Below, in pieces: positions 39,368 to 55,086 of a stretch of DNA of 64,000 nt. The notes under the pieces were generated by a model. That model was not told where the DNA came from. It saw only the letters and a list, made by a program, of their open reading frames with translations, and did not search any database. The translations under genes and the position numbers were made by a program. Source of the stretch: Trematomus loennbergii (lineage: Eukaryota; Chordata; Actinopteri; Perciformes; Nototheniidae); NCBI GenBank assembly GCA_012861695.1, contig JAAOOA010000002.1:28956304-29020303 (forward strand). Direction: 5' to 3'. Position 1 is the stretch's first letter. The number at the start of each line of letters is the position of its first letter.

Positions 39368-40040
39368 TAATAATATTAAATAAATAAATTGAAACAATAT
39401 ATTAAATGTATTATAAAGGTCATACTTTGATCGTAATATTTTTCTTTATTTTAACAAGTTTGTTCGTCACATATCCTAAAAAGTCTTCACCTAAAATAAC
39501 GAGACACAGAATGACTATCATGAGACCAGCAGGTGCATTCAAGAATTCCCCATATGCCCAATTTGTTAGTCATCAAATCAAATCAAATCAAGTTTTATTT
39601 ATAAAGCACATTTAAAAGCGATTTTTGGTCGAGCCAAAGTGCTGTACATGTAATAAAAACACATTACTACAATCACAATAAAAGACAATAAATTACAACA
39701 GATATATATAAAAAATAGTCATAGGTTATTTATTTATTTTTCGCCTGAAGAAGCTTTGCAGATAATAACTAATGACGTCACATCCTTACTAAGGTGGCAT
39801 CCTTTCTAAATATAGATTGACGTGTGTGGGTTGCTTTGTTTAGTTTTTCTCTTACAAATAAAAACTTCAAAGTGTAAAATGTTGCCTCTTAGACATTGTC
39901 AGTAAATCTATTGGCAAACTCCATAAGTCATGGTAATTTGAGAAATAGGAAATGCTTAATCAAAACATTTCAGGCTGGTTCAAAGGAGTACACTCAAACC
40001 ACAGTGACTGCAGTTTTACATGTACATGCACATTCTTAAA
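37527..40040. other. intergenic spacer upstream of mmp13
   Basis: No coding exon recognised. An AAT-type microsatellite lies at about 39329-39386. A LINE/SINE-like end lies at 39571-39660 (AAATCAAATCAAGTTTTATT, then AAAGTGCTGTACATG). Confidence 0.5.
39329..39386. repeat. AAT trinucleotide microsatellite
   Basis: At least 12 uninterrupted AAT units, followed by imperfect AATG/AAAT units. Confidence 0.9.
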
Positions 40041-40045
40041 AAAGG

Positions 40046-40116
40046 AGGAAGTGGCTAGGTGCTTTTTCATGAATCACTGGGATCCTTTGAAAAACAGTGG
40101 ACCAAAGTCCTATAAA
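40046..40116 (+). promoter_or_regulatory. mmp13 core promoter: Ets, AP-1-like and TATA elements
   Basis: Ets/PEA3-like AGGAAGTG at 40046-40053, AP-1-like TGAATCA at 40070-40076, and TATAAA at 40111-40116, in the order and spacing classic for collagenase promoters. The ATG at 40175 lies 59 nt past the TATA box, leaving room for a short 5' UTR. Confidence 0.6.
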
Positions 40117-40174
40117 TGCCTGTCAGAGTTTCTTGGACCCATTGACTACTTTGGACAACACAGAGACAACAACA

Positions 40175-43428
<3,254 letters not shown>

Positions 43429-43858
43429 TTGAGAGTTGAAGAGATGTGACTCACAAAATCATTTTCCCTGCAAAGAAAATATGCAACTAAAAAAAAAAGA
43501 TGGGATGCGGGATGTCCTTTAACAGTTAAAGTAAAGAAAGAAAAGTTTATTTTTATTAGTGCTGGACACCTGTAGGTCATACAGTATTATTTGTCGGACA
43601 CATAATGCTGTACAATTCCTCAGAAATATGTTTCCTTAGATTATTGCTATTTATTTTCAATGTCTATATTTGTATTTCAAGTTTTACTATAGACAGCATG
43701 ATCCTTAGCAGGTTAAGTTTCTTGTCAGTATAACAGCTTTTTTCTAAGCTCATTATTTGAAAATGTTTTACAAATATTATATTTCAAGAAAGAACTTGGA
43801 AAATACCTAAATGTGTTCTGTATTTGTTTTTGTATTTTTTGTAAATTGTTTGGATAAC

Positions 43859-43864
43859 AATAAA
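43859..43864 (+). promoter_or_regulatory. poly(A) signal of mmp13
   Basis: AATAAA about 430 nt past the stop codon; the 3' UTR between is AT-rich. Confidence 0.55.
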
Positions 43865-43879
43865 AGCAGAAAAGTAATG

Positions 43880-46800
43880 TTGTCCCACCTAGTGACATTT
43901 CATTTTAAAGTATTATCCTCAACTTTCAGAATCCTCAACATATTGCTAATGCCAAAGATGAGTTTAGACAATTGACATCGATATGAATGTCTCTGAAAAA
44001 ATGTAAATAAACTGAAGTGATCAGTGTGGTATTTGATCAGGACAAGTGAAGTGTACATATTTTACACTTATATTTTCAGGCAGAACCACCCCTGCCTATA
44101 AGCAGAACCAGTGCGTAGGGCCTCAAACCTCATTATTGAATTGATTGTTCAACATGTAAAAAAATATTTATCTTACATAGTTACAAAATAGATAATGATA
44201 ACCAATACAAGGTAAGACTTCCTGGAGCACTTCTTTTAGGGGGGTATTGGTTATATATTGGCATTTAATGACCTTAAAATGTAGTCGAGCGTTGTATCAG
44301 AATACCAGAGTACTGAGCACATTGAGATTTTGACGTATGATCATTACATTATTTTTGTATCCAAATTCAACAAACTTCTTAATGAAGATTGCAATATAAA
44401 GCTGTGCTGAAATCATTAATTTAATACCACATATACGTACCCAATGGTACAATGCCATTCTGGACAGACACTCTGGATCCTGTGCATGTAGTTCTCTTAC
44501 TTTCCACTAGAGAGCGCTCCTGACAACAGTTTAGGTGCCTGACATTTCTGACATGACCAATGTCCTGACATTTCTTGGAAAAGTCAAGAAAGATCTAGAA
44601 AATTCCTGTTACAAAAGAGGGTTTTGCAAAGTCATGTATCTTAGTCCATTCCTGAGTTTGGACCAATTAAAGATATCAGTTTATGCTTCATTAGTGGAAC
44701 AAATGTTGCCATCTGAACATACCTTCAAACAGACTAAGCACTAGTTCTAAAGGCCCATTACCCACAGTATCTACATCCTCCAGCATTAAGTCAATTATAG
44801 AAACAGAAAGTTTGCAATTCAATTTTTAAAGGTCAGTGTAGCTAAAATTGAGTAAACAGTTAAGTTTGAGCCAAGCAGCGTAATCCACAGACGCAATCAT
44901 GTGAATGTAATTACAGTGCAGTGAAGCAGTCACCTTTGCTAATTTCAAAGGAATTGTGTGGTGTTGGCTGCGTCACCGCTTCACAAATCCTGTGTGTTCA
45001 TTAACCATGTCGGCTTTGAGAGTCCAAGATCTGTCAGTAATACCTCTTTTGGATTTTTCCAAATATCAATATAAGATTCTAATTTGCGTGTGTCAGAAAA
45101 CGTTACTTCCCCTTCAGCTTAGCAAGAGCTCATGTGCTTTGAATATGATTGTTATTTTGCAGTGGGAGGGAAAGAAAATAAAGAGTGGAGTCATGACAAA
45201 GGAAACATTTAAACAAGAGTGCACATTGTGTTTGTCAAACAAAACAGGCTGTCGGAGGCTCAACTGTCTCCAGGCTTGTGCTGAAAATGGGCTAAAAACC
45301 TCCCTTTTACTGCAACTTTGACTATTTTTATGATGTTTTGAGATGCATGTTTGTGGCCTGGGAGAAAGAAGATCCAGTTTTGCATGAAAAGAGACAGAGA
45401 CACTCACAGTAAAATACAGCAGATGTGCCATTTAAAGCTTTCTCTAATTTATGTTTATTTCAGTGAGAGGATCACTTTGTCTCCTATACTTGGACGTGTT
45501 TTCACTCCTCTGGGAAAGTGAACAAGACAGTCTCTTGTTTCTAATATTTACTACTGCCCTCGCTCCTTGGCAGTTTGCAGAAATTGTGCAACTTTGAGTA
45601 TTGACTTAACTTTTGGCTTTTAAAACAGCAGTGCAACTGAGAAAAATCAAGATGTTGTTTTAGCCCCATGTGGATTTAGAGGTCATGTCAGTCTTCTTTT
45701 CTTTTCATCTCCATTTGTAGTCCGGCACCTTTTTCCTTGCCCCAGATCAAATCCATTACCATATCTTTCAACTTGTTTAAAATGCAGCGTTGATGATCTG
45801 AACTGGAGCCAAATGAAAGATAATAAACCATGAATTTTAATGTCTCTCCATTAGTTACAAGTTAGATGGTGAAGTAATGCTTAGTTTAATGATGTTAAAA
45901 GTACAGCCAGGTCAGCATGACACAGCATTTTCTGCCCTGTGAGGGGAAGAGAAAGACCCTGCAGGAAAGATAAGATGGGTGCGGCTTCCTGAAAAATGAA
46001 CTATAACAAACTCATCCACTTTTTGTTCCACCCCATTTTTTACTTCAATGTTGCCTCTCTTCAAGCATAATATAGCGTAGAGTGATACAAAATGTAGAGC
46101 AGGGATAGATACTGTTAAAACAAGTTAAGAGAAAAAATGAAAATGGATTTAAAGAAAAAGGTGGTATCCTTTGAGAAAACGTTCACGCAGTCCTGGCCAG
46201 CGGCTCCTGATGGGAACCAGATGGAGGAGAATGACGGGCAGCGGTGTCAGGAGATATCTGTTTTCCTCTGGGAAACTCCTCCGAGAGCAGCAATATGAGA
46301 AAAGCAGTGGTGTAAAGTAACTAAGTACATTTACTCAAGTACTGTAGTTTGAGGGACTTGTACTTTACTTGAGTATGTAAATGTGTTGCTACTTTGTACT
46401 TCTACTCCACTTAAATTCAGAGGTAAATGGTGTACTTTCACTACATACATATATTTAATACCTTCAGTTACATTGCAGTAAAGTCACAAGCAACCCTACA
46501 AAGTAATTAACTAGCTGCACCTTTACCAGCTTTCATTAACACATTAATACATCAATAAGTATAATCAAAACATATCATATATATTATTGTGAAATGGACC
46601 AATCTGCATAATGAGTACTTTTACTTGTGGTACTTCAAGTATATTTTGATGCTAATACTTCTGTACTTTTACTTGAGTAACCTTTTGAATGCAGGAGGAC
46701 TTTTACTTGTAGAGTATTCCTACACCTTCTTACTTTTACTTAAGTACACGATCGGAGTACTTCTTCCACCTCTGGAGAAAAGTGATACAAGACTTGTGTA

Positions 46801-49300
46801 ACTCTTGTGTGAGCAGGCATTGCAATTAAATGTATGAAATGCCGCTAAGCAAGAAACGCTCTTTCTTATAACAAAGTTAATTAACAAAACTGAACTGCTT
46901 GTATACATTTTTACAATACCTATGTGAGAGTGATTATCATTTGAATATTTCTGGTGAAAGTGGCTTATCTGGTATGTTTAGTGTGACGGCAGCTAATCTT
47001 ATCCTTCTGGGTGTATCTGTGTGTTTTACGTTGTCTTCTGTGTTCGGTTGGCTTTCTTGTCTCGTCTGCTAGTTGTTATTCTTCCTTTTTCCCTGAATAG
47101 AATATAAAAATATGAGCGTTTTTTTGCAAAACAGCCAAAGCTTCGCTGAAAGGGCGCAGTCTGTGTTTCCTTCCTCCTACATAGAACGATAGATGTGGAA
47201 AGTCACGCTGTGCTCCGTCTTGACCCTTGATTATGAATGTGACCAGATATGACCCTGGGTCAGAGACAGATGTGTTGTTGAAGTGACCAGTACATTCTTT
47301 TTGAAAACGTTTTATTTTTTGACTAGGTTTTTGCACTTGTCTAAATAATATCTCTTTTCAGGCAGTATAACATAAACAATATATTCAGTTAGGAAAATAG
47401 ATGATATGGTTAAATATTCATGAAGTTTCAAAAAGCCTTTTTTTTTTATTAATCATTGTTGGTTCATTCAAAGCCAATGTATATGTTTTTAATTGAACTG
47501 CAATCCTTAAGAAAAATAATATTTTATAATACGAAAATATGTTTTTGCTGCTAACTAACTAATAATAATTTTACCACATTGTGTTACCATACCTATTTAT
47601 TTTTACATGATCCATGTTAGGTTTCCTTTTCTCTCACATGCCTCATGTCACAGGCCGTGGATACATAATAATAATAGAGGACAATAATAGAGCTGTGTGT
47701 AAGGAAAACAATGCTCCACCCTTTATTTGCAACTTGTTCCAGAGTTACTGTGTATGAGTCACACCGTCTCTGATATTCAAGATGTTAAATAAAGATTTAG
47801 ATGTTTAAATAGAAATAAAGAAACATTTTTATTAGTCTGGCTGAGGAGGATTCACAGTTTAATGTGTAGCTTACGTCAGCCACATAATAGAACTGCTTGA
47901 TCTTGAGTCCATCTGTTACACAAAATTACATCTACATCTATTTGAATACAAACAAAACTTGACTTTGCTCAAAGTGAAACTCTGTATACTTTTGGTGATG
48001 AATAAACCAGCACACAAGTGTTTATATACAAAAGATGACATACACTTCAGGACAGGGAGCAGCTGATGGAACATTTTGAAGCTTAGTGTAAATAATCTGC
48101 ATGCAACCTTTACAATACAGCTTAATATAACTTGTACTTCACAGAACTACTCACCTTGAGCTGGTTCTCAACATGTTGAGTCATGGTACAGTTTCTTCCT
48201 GAAGAGTTTGACTTTTTTGCTGATTTGTGTTTTTTTAAGCCACAGCAGCAGTACTTTCTTTTGTTTAGTCATGACACATTAAAACAAAGCAGTGTTTACT
48301 TACGACTTTTTACAACAAATGTATTTAGCTTGTGACCAAGAGAGAGAGACAGAAGACCTATTTTTTAAAACATATTTTAATCTTACTTAGTAAAGTAAAG
48401 TATATCCAAAATATGTAGCAACAATGTTCTGCTTCTATTGCTTTCAATCATTTTCCCTTGGTTGGGAACTATAGCCTTAAAACTGCAATATGGAATCTTT
48501 TTACATGGACATTCAAATAAATCATCTGCATGCACCTCTACAGTACATATGTTGAGCACACCACAAAAAAATAACTGTGTAAAGCTTATTGTCAATTAGT
48601 ATCTTGTTTTTCATTGTTTAAACCTATTGTCTTGGGATTGACCAAGTGCACTATAGTGGTAACAGCTTTAGTGGCTCTTTAGAAAGCAAACAAACTGATC
48701 TTTGTGACCTTTGTCCAGTTGAGCTGATCTTTTGTTTGTCTGAAAAACAAAACCTCTTTGCTGACAGCATTACGCTGACACAGTGCCTTGGTGTCTATTG
48801 TCACTGCAGCATAACACACATAAGGGGCGTTATGACCCTCGATATGTCTTATCTCAAAAATGTGCAACATCACCTCTATAGCGCTATACATGAAAGAAAA
48901 TGACGTTTAGTAACAATTATTCACTCCTCCATTCCAAACAAACAAAAATAAATGTAAAAAACAGTGTTGTGTTTCAGCCTCCTGCGGGACTGACAAGTAA
49001 AACCTTGCAGTGTTTGGAGCAGTATGGGCTCGTTGTCAAAGCAAAGTGAATTAGCTGCTTGGATAGCCTGATCCTCCAGAGGATCTATCCGGGGAAGGTC
49101 AAATTACATTTGTTTGATAGTTGAACAGAGCACTTAATAAAGACACCCTGGTTCTGCTTGCCTGAATTAATTATACACAGTTCAAAGCTTCCCTCTGCTT
49201 TGAAGTAACTACATCTCCGAGCCAGACCCCTGCAGAAAGCGCGTGATTACCTTTTGATTTCTTCACCGACATGCCCCACACTTTTATAATGTAAACAGCA
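43880..49300. other. intergenic spacer between mmp13 and tsku, left half
   Basis: No coding exon recognised. It contains a degenerate CTCF-like site at 44504-44520 and a MITE copy at 46313-46775. The rest is AT-rich single-copy sequence in which I see no structure. Confidence 0.5.
46313..46775. mobile_element. MITE of the CAAGTACT / AGTACTTCT family, copy 2
   Basis: Left end CAGTGGTGTAAAGTAACTAA, right end GAGTACTTCTTCCACCTCTG. Internal TACTTTACTTGAGTATG and CTTCTACTCCACTTAAATTC blocks match the copy at 7484-7895. Confidence 0.65.
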
Positions 49301-49308
49301 CAGTCAAG

Positions 49309-49654
49309 TTAAAGGTGGGTAGGTAATTTTGGAGAAACCAGCTCGAGTGCGCTAGAATTTGAAATTTTTGAAAAAATCTGCCACTTCCTTACAGAGCCCC
49401 TCCTCCAACACACACGAACGCGCACATGACCAATGAGGGCACGAGATAAGTTTGTGCACAGATGGAAGGCTGACAGGCAGGTAGGCCATCCAGTTATTTT
49501 AGCCGGCTTCCACATAAAAAAAAAAAAATGTAATGGATTTTTTGTCAAAGCACTTAAGATATTCATTGCTATCGGGATGTTAAGAGCATTCCATGGAATA
49601 TAACAAAAAGTGTATCTCGAGCCGGTTTCTCAAACTTACCTACCCCACCTTTAA
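49309..49654. mobile_element. piggyBac-type MITE, copy 1 (TTAA flanked)
   Basis: Begins TTAA-AGGTGGGTAGGTAA and ends TTACCTACCCCACCT-TTAA. TTAA duplication with inverted ends is the piggyBac signature. The interior is the reverse complement of the copy at 51254-51642, including the AACACACACGAACG and GGCCATCCAGTTATTTTAGC blocks. Confidence 0.8.
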
Positions 49655-51253
49655 GTTTGTCTTGGAAATTGAAATTGAATTATGAAGTTTAAAATCTTTA
49701 CGCTGGAGGTTTCTTTGAAAAACTAAAATAAGAAAGTTGAAGTCTATTTTTGTTCAGTAGCTGTAGCAAAACATATAAATCTTGTTGGGCAAACTTGCAT
49801 GCATGCGGACCGCTGTTTGTTTACTGTAAATGTACATGCAAACTCTGTTCATTTACAGACGTCAGCTAACTGAAAACTTGGCTCACTGATTCAAAAGTCT
49901 CTATTGACTTAGCGTCAACTTTATCCACCTGAAAAGGGTCTCTTGTTCTCCTGATAACTGCCCCTCTCCCTAAGACTGTACTGAATGTGATGACGAAAGC
50001 AAGATGTCAGGTATAGATAAAACACAACGTTTCTATGTTGTCAATGCTCTGTGGATGTATTTGTTTTTCACTTTCATGGAAAACTAACTTTCTGTCAGGG
50101 TAGATTCAACAGAGGAGCACATTGCAATTAAATGGCACTGCTAAGTTTGTTTTTCAGTGTCAAACAGAAATGTCCGAACTTATGTCAACATCTCTATTGA
50201 TTCCAGCTCTGCAAAACAACATGTTTACCTCTGTTAGCTTTTACACATCTTTTATAGGTACACTAGGAAATCATGTGTTTATAAATGTTCTCAAAACAGA
50301 GCAGTAGACACATGGACATATACTATTTATTAGCCATCTATCCTTTAATGTATAATTTACACATTTCTATGTATGTCCCAGACTATAATGACACATTTTA
50401 AGGAAGAAACTGGGAAGAAAATAGACATGAGACTGGATTTTCTGAAGTTCTTCTCCACTGACATGTCAAACCTGAATTTTCTCCCCTTTTGATCTATAAA
50501 CTGATTTGTTGTGCTGTTGCATTCCCTGAATGTCTTTTCACAGTGTAGTTGTGTGCTTATGTCAGAGCTTACTTGGATGGAGGATTGGTTACTCGGATGT
50601 CAACATGCTAGTGCTTCAGGAGTTGAAAAAAAAGAAAAAGCACAAACATCTTGAAGTGATTTCCACAATGGGGTCAATCCACTAAGGGCTCTCCTGCAGC
50701 CTCCTAGTAACGTGAACAATAATAGGATAAACAGAGTCAAAAACAAGACAAGAGTCATTTTGGCTTTGTAAATGACCACAGATCCTCTATTTTCACACGC
50801 TCAATGTACGGGATGTAACACGTACAGTACAACTATGGTGCAATGGTTTAGTCAGCCTTATTTGTTTCTGGGCGTCTTGGAGTTTCAAAGATGTGTCACA
50901 GAAAGAAGGGCATAATGTCTTCTCTGTCTCACAGAACAAAAACACTCATTGCCAGACGCACACAGGAGATCTGTAAGCCGCCATGACTGGAACCTGGCTC
51001 TCTCTCCTTTCTCTACTCGTCTGCTACCCAGTCACCTCCTTAGCATGTTACCAGCCAAGTGTAGCACTGTATGCTGCCAAACCCTTACATGTCTGCCCGC
51101 TTTAGTTTTTTTTTAACGTCTGTTCACAACCACAAGTGTGTTTATTGTGTCTTTGTAACGCGACAGTTTCAAGTATGCAAAACCCACAGCATGTTGCGAA
51201 AGTGAAGAAAGTGCTGCAAGATTAATAACTCAGATTTAAGATTATTTATCCCT

Positions 51254-51642
51254 TTAAAGGTGGGGTAGGTAATTTTGAGAAACCGGCTCGAGATACACTT
51301 TTTGTTATATTCCATGGAAATGCTCTTAACATCCCGATAGCAATGAATATCTTAAGTGCTTTGACAAAAAATCCATAAAAATGTCATCTGTGGAAGCCGT
51401 AATACTGTAAAAAGCACGACCAATCATTTTAGCCGGCCCGGCTAAAATAACTGGATGGCCTACCTGCCTGTCAGCCTTCCATCTGTGCACAAACTTATCT
51501 CGTGCCCTCATTGGTCATGTGCACGTTCGTGTGTGTTGGAGGAGGGGCTCTGTAAGGAAGTGGCTGATCTTTTCCGGTTGTGTATTTTCAAATTCTAGCG
51601 CACTCGAGCTGGTTTCTCCAAAATTACCTACCCCACCTTTAA
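51254..51642. mobile_element. piggyBac-type MITE, copy 2, inverted relative to copy 1
   Basis: TTAA-AGGTGGGGTAGGTAA ... TTACCTACCCCACCT-TTAA. It is about 40 bp longer than copy 1, with an extra segment near 51395-51445. The two copies are separated by 1.6 kb and could pair as a large hairpin. Confidence 0.8.
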
Positions 51643-51856
51643 GCGACACACCCTGATATGAGGCTAAGAAAACAAACCACACACGGAGTGGCAAAACAGG
51701 CTCTCTACCACAATATTAAATAAGATGACGACGCTGACATGTGAGTTGTTTTGTTTTGCGACGAGTTTGTGCTCCTTCCCTTACGCACCAAAGAATAGTT
51801 GAGGTTATTACATCACACAGAACAAACCGCAGTCATTTAAAGTGTGAGAAGAGTCA

Positions 51857-51862
51857 ATTTAT
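51857..51862 (-). promoter_or_regulatory. candidate distal poly(A) signal of tsku
   Basis: Minus-strand AATAAA about 1.86 kb past the tsku stop, at the edge of a long AT-rich tract. Other AATAAA copies lie nearer (for example near 52630). Confidence 0.3.
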
Positions 51863-52544
51863 TACACACAAGATTCATTTATATATAAAGTTATATACAA
51901 AATAGTTACATACATATAAATATAAACTTCTACACCAAGACTGGGCTCTTCTGACTTTCATTCAAAACCCCTAATATGCAGTCTTGAGGCTGTTCGTCCT
52001 CTTATGTCCACAGAAAAACCACAGGAATGCTAAGGTGAAGTTACACGTAACAGCAAGGTGCAGCTTGGTGTTTTACCATTACTCATTGAGAGAACATTGA
52101 TTTACTTCATTGGTCAAATTAGTTTGCAAACACGCGTTTTGTTCCACTGGAGAATGATTTGCCAGCAGGTCAAAATAAACTGCCGGTCAACATGGTCACT
52201 GGCCTGTTCGCTGCCGTTGTGTAACGTGTAAGACAAACAGAACAGTGAGTCAAAGGCTGCACAGGTCTAATTTCTAAAGGCCACCAAACTTAAGAGTCCT
52301 TAAGGAGGTCAGATTCAAGTAATGAAATGGTCGTAACAAGAAAAGATCTTTGCCCTCATCACTTACAGAAGATAGCGTAAGTTTCCCACCCAGACCGAGC
52401 TTAATAAAGAACTATGGTACTTGGATTGTACAGATTGACATTTTTGGGACATATATATAATACAATAATGTATAATATGCGCATTAGCTGTCTTGATTAG
52501 AGTTAGATCTGAAGATTCACAACAATTTCATGTATGTGTGTTAA

Positions 52545-53030
52545 GTATAAAGCCACAGCCAGAAGCTTAGTTTAGCATTAAGAATGGAAACAGGGGAGAA
52601 CAGCTTATGTGGTTACGTCTAAAAATTACAACATTTATTAAATAAACAAGTTAAATTAAATGTCTTTGATCTGTCAACAACTGAAACATAAAGAAAACAT
52701 GTTGTAGTTTAATGGGGAATTCCAAAAGACTGCAGGAAGTCACTGCAAGTCCAATAAATAGTACCCTCGTACAACCGCAGCCATTGTTTTCACATTTAGT
52801 TTTTCGTATTGATTTAACAAACAAGTTATTTAGTGAGCTTAAGAAGTTCTTTGGACAGAGCCAGGCTAGCTGTTTCCCTCTGTTTCCAGGCTTTGTGCTA
52901 AGCTAAGCTAGCATGCTGTTGGCTATATTGCTTCATATTGGACCAACTAATATCAGAATCTTCTCATCTAGCCCTCGGCTATTAAACAAATCAGCACATT
53001 TCCCAAAATGTCTAACTATCCCTTTAAACA
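52545..53030. repeat. interspersed fish repeat in the probable tsku 3' UTR
   Basis: Contains GCTAAGCTAAGCTAGC, CTTCATATTGGACCAACTAA and the end ATTTCCCAAAATGTCTAACT ATCCCTTTAA, a recognisable multi-copy fish repeat motif set. The left part carries the same blocks in rearranged order. No second copy in this window. Confidence 0.5.
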
Positions 53031-53719
53031 TTTCAATAAAACATCACATTCAAAGTCAAATAAAATGATCTTAGTGGTCAAGAGTTGAAAAATCAGTGTG
53101 GATATGATGAGCAATGCACAGAAGGTTTTGTATTACACTGCATGTATGTGCATTTTAAGAAAACATCACAACTGGTTTGAGTGCAAAAAGCTCTTAATAT
53201 GGTCCCACTTTCAATGAAGTACATAACAAACAGTATGAACATTACTCAAAAAGTTGGATTTATGAAAAATTATCTACCAGTTCAGGCTAAATGTAAAGGT
53301 TGAAATAAATGGATCAGTTTTTTGTGTGTTTTAAGTAGTTTTTTCTGAAAGGTACAGCATTTTTTATACTTCTGTCAAGAGTTTGTGTAGGCTACTTTAA
53401 ACCTTTAAGACATATTCCAAAAGCTCACCTTGGAACAGAGGTAATTAAGTGAAAGTAACAAAAAAGTGTTTTGCATATCAGAGCAGATAAGGCACGGCTC
53501 TCGCTTTAGAATTGTACTGGCGTGGTTATACTCTCAGAAGGTGGTTGTACGACGTGTTGTCCAACCATGCTAGAAATCTAAAGTGTTAATGGTTATATCC
53601 AACGTCAGAAAGATGTTGGTGTGAGGGGGGTTTCTGAAGCTATTCGACCACTTGGCAAGCACTTCTGATGGACTATACTGGCCCCTTTAAGGATTGGTCC
53701 ATTTCCACAGGCACTGTTC

Positions 53720-55079
53720 CTACAACACGACGCCCTCCACATTACAGCTGAGCACCTCGTTGTGTTGGACCTGTCCCAGCTGGCGGTGGAACTGTCCCTG
53801 TTTCTGTGTCCTCCAGCATTGGATGCTCCGCCCTAATGTGATACTCTTAATGCTGGGCAGGTGTGTCAGCATATTATTTGGCAAGGACGCCACAGCAGAG
53901 CCAGATAAATTCAGCTCCAGCAGGGAGTCCAGTCCGCTGAAAACTGCGGGGCTTAAAGTCTTGAGCTTGGGGTTGTTTGAGAGATCCAGTACTTGCAGGC
54001 TTAGGAGGCCCGTGAAGCTGTTTGGCATGATCTCGTGAAGGTCCTGGAGGCCACTGATGGATAAATAAACTAGATTTTTCAGTTGAGCAAAAGCTCCCTC
54101 CTTGATCTGTGTGATGGGGTTACCATCCAGATTGAGGTACCTCAGCGGAAGTCCTGCCAGCGCCGGTACGCTCAGCAGCCGGTTTGCTGACAGATTCAAG
54201 GTTTGAATGTGCAGCTCTCTCCCACGCAAAGCCGTGGAGACTGACACAAGCCTGTTGTGAGACAGATCCACGCTGACAGGCTCACCATTTACTTTGGTGG
54301 CGAACACGTCCATGTCAAACTCTTGGAAGCTGTTGTGGCTGAGGTCAACTTCAGCCAATGGGAGGCCGGAGAAACAGCCGAGAGAGAGGCTCTGCAGGTT
54401 GTTGTGGCTCAGATCCAGAGTCTCCAGGTAACGCAGCTTGGACAGAACATTGGCTGTTATCTGAAAATGTGAAGGCAAGATAGAGAGAAAGAGAAAAGAA
54501 ACCGTAAAACATTGGCCAGGTAATTTTTCAGATGTGAAGATACATTGAAATAACTTGTTTAACTTTTGTCAGCGCTGTGTAGATAGGCAAGTCTATGCGG
54601 GACACAATACACACAAATGTATTAAAAAATCCCAAAATATGACTCCGTAATCATTCATCAATCACATTTTATTGATTATAAATGACCATTTTCATTTTTA
54701 TAAATACAAATGTGTCGTTAAAGTCAAAGGAAACATAACCTCATGATGTACTAGAGCTCCTTTAAACACTGACCGTTGTTATAAGGTTGCTGCTGAGGTC
54801 CAAGCTAACGAGGGTGGTGTAGCCTGGACCGGACAACATGGTGTTGGTGAGCGGGCCCATGGTGTTGGAGGACAGGTCCAGGTGGGAGGTGTCCAGTGGG
54901 ATGGGGATCGGCATGGTGGTCCCGGGTCCCAGCCCCCGACAGTCCACCCTGGTCAGGCTAAAGCTGTCGAACAGGCCGAAGCTTTCCACCTCACAGTGGC
55001 AGCCATGGTGGCAGTTCTTGACGTTGCTGGACTGGACGGAGGCCAGCAGCGACAGGCCAAGGCAAAAAAGGAGTGCCAT
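53720..55079 (-). CDS. tsku: Tsukushi (small leucine-rich proteoglycan), complete
   Basis: Secreted leucine-rich repeat protein known to modulate BMP, FGF, Wnt and TGF-beta signalling outside the cell. Two coding exons on the minus strand: 55079-54774 and 54460-53720, 1047 nt, 348 aa plus stop (human 353). Signal peptide MALLFCLGLSLLASVQS, N-terminal cysteine cluster (CHHGCHCEVESFGLFDSF, then TRVDC), about ten LRRs with LDLSHN and VDLSHN cores (for example LRYLETLDLSHNNLQSL), and a C-terminal pair of cysteines (SIQCW and VLSC). The junction ...SNLITT / ITANVLSKLR aligns with the mammalian protein. The acceptor six bases 5' of the ATG (at 55086) shows that a non-coding exon lies upstream. No frame break. 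Confidence 0.96.
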
Positions 55080-55086
55080 TATGCTC

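Noticed and set aside
53694..54472. Plus-strand frames opposite tsku
   Set aside because: Shadows of the LRR coding strand with no splice or promoter support.
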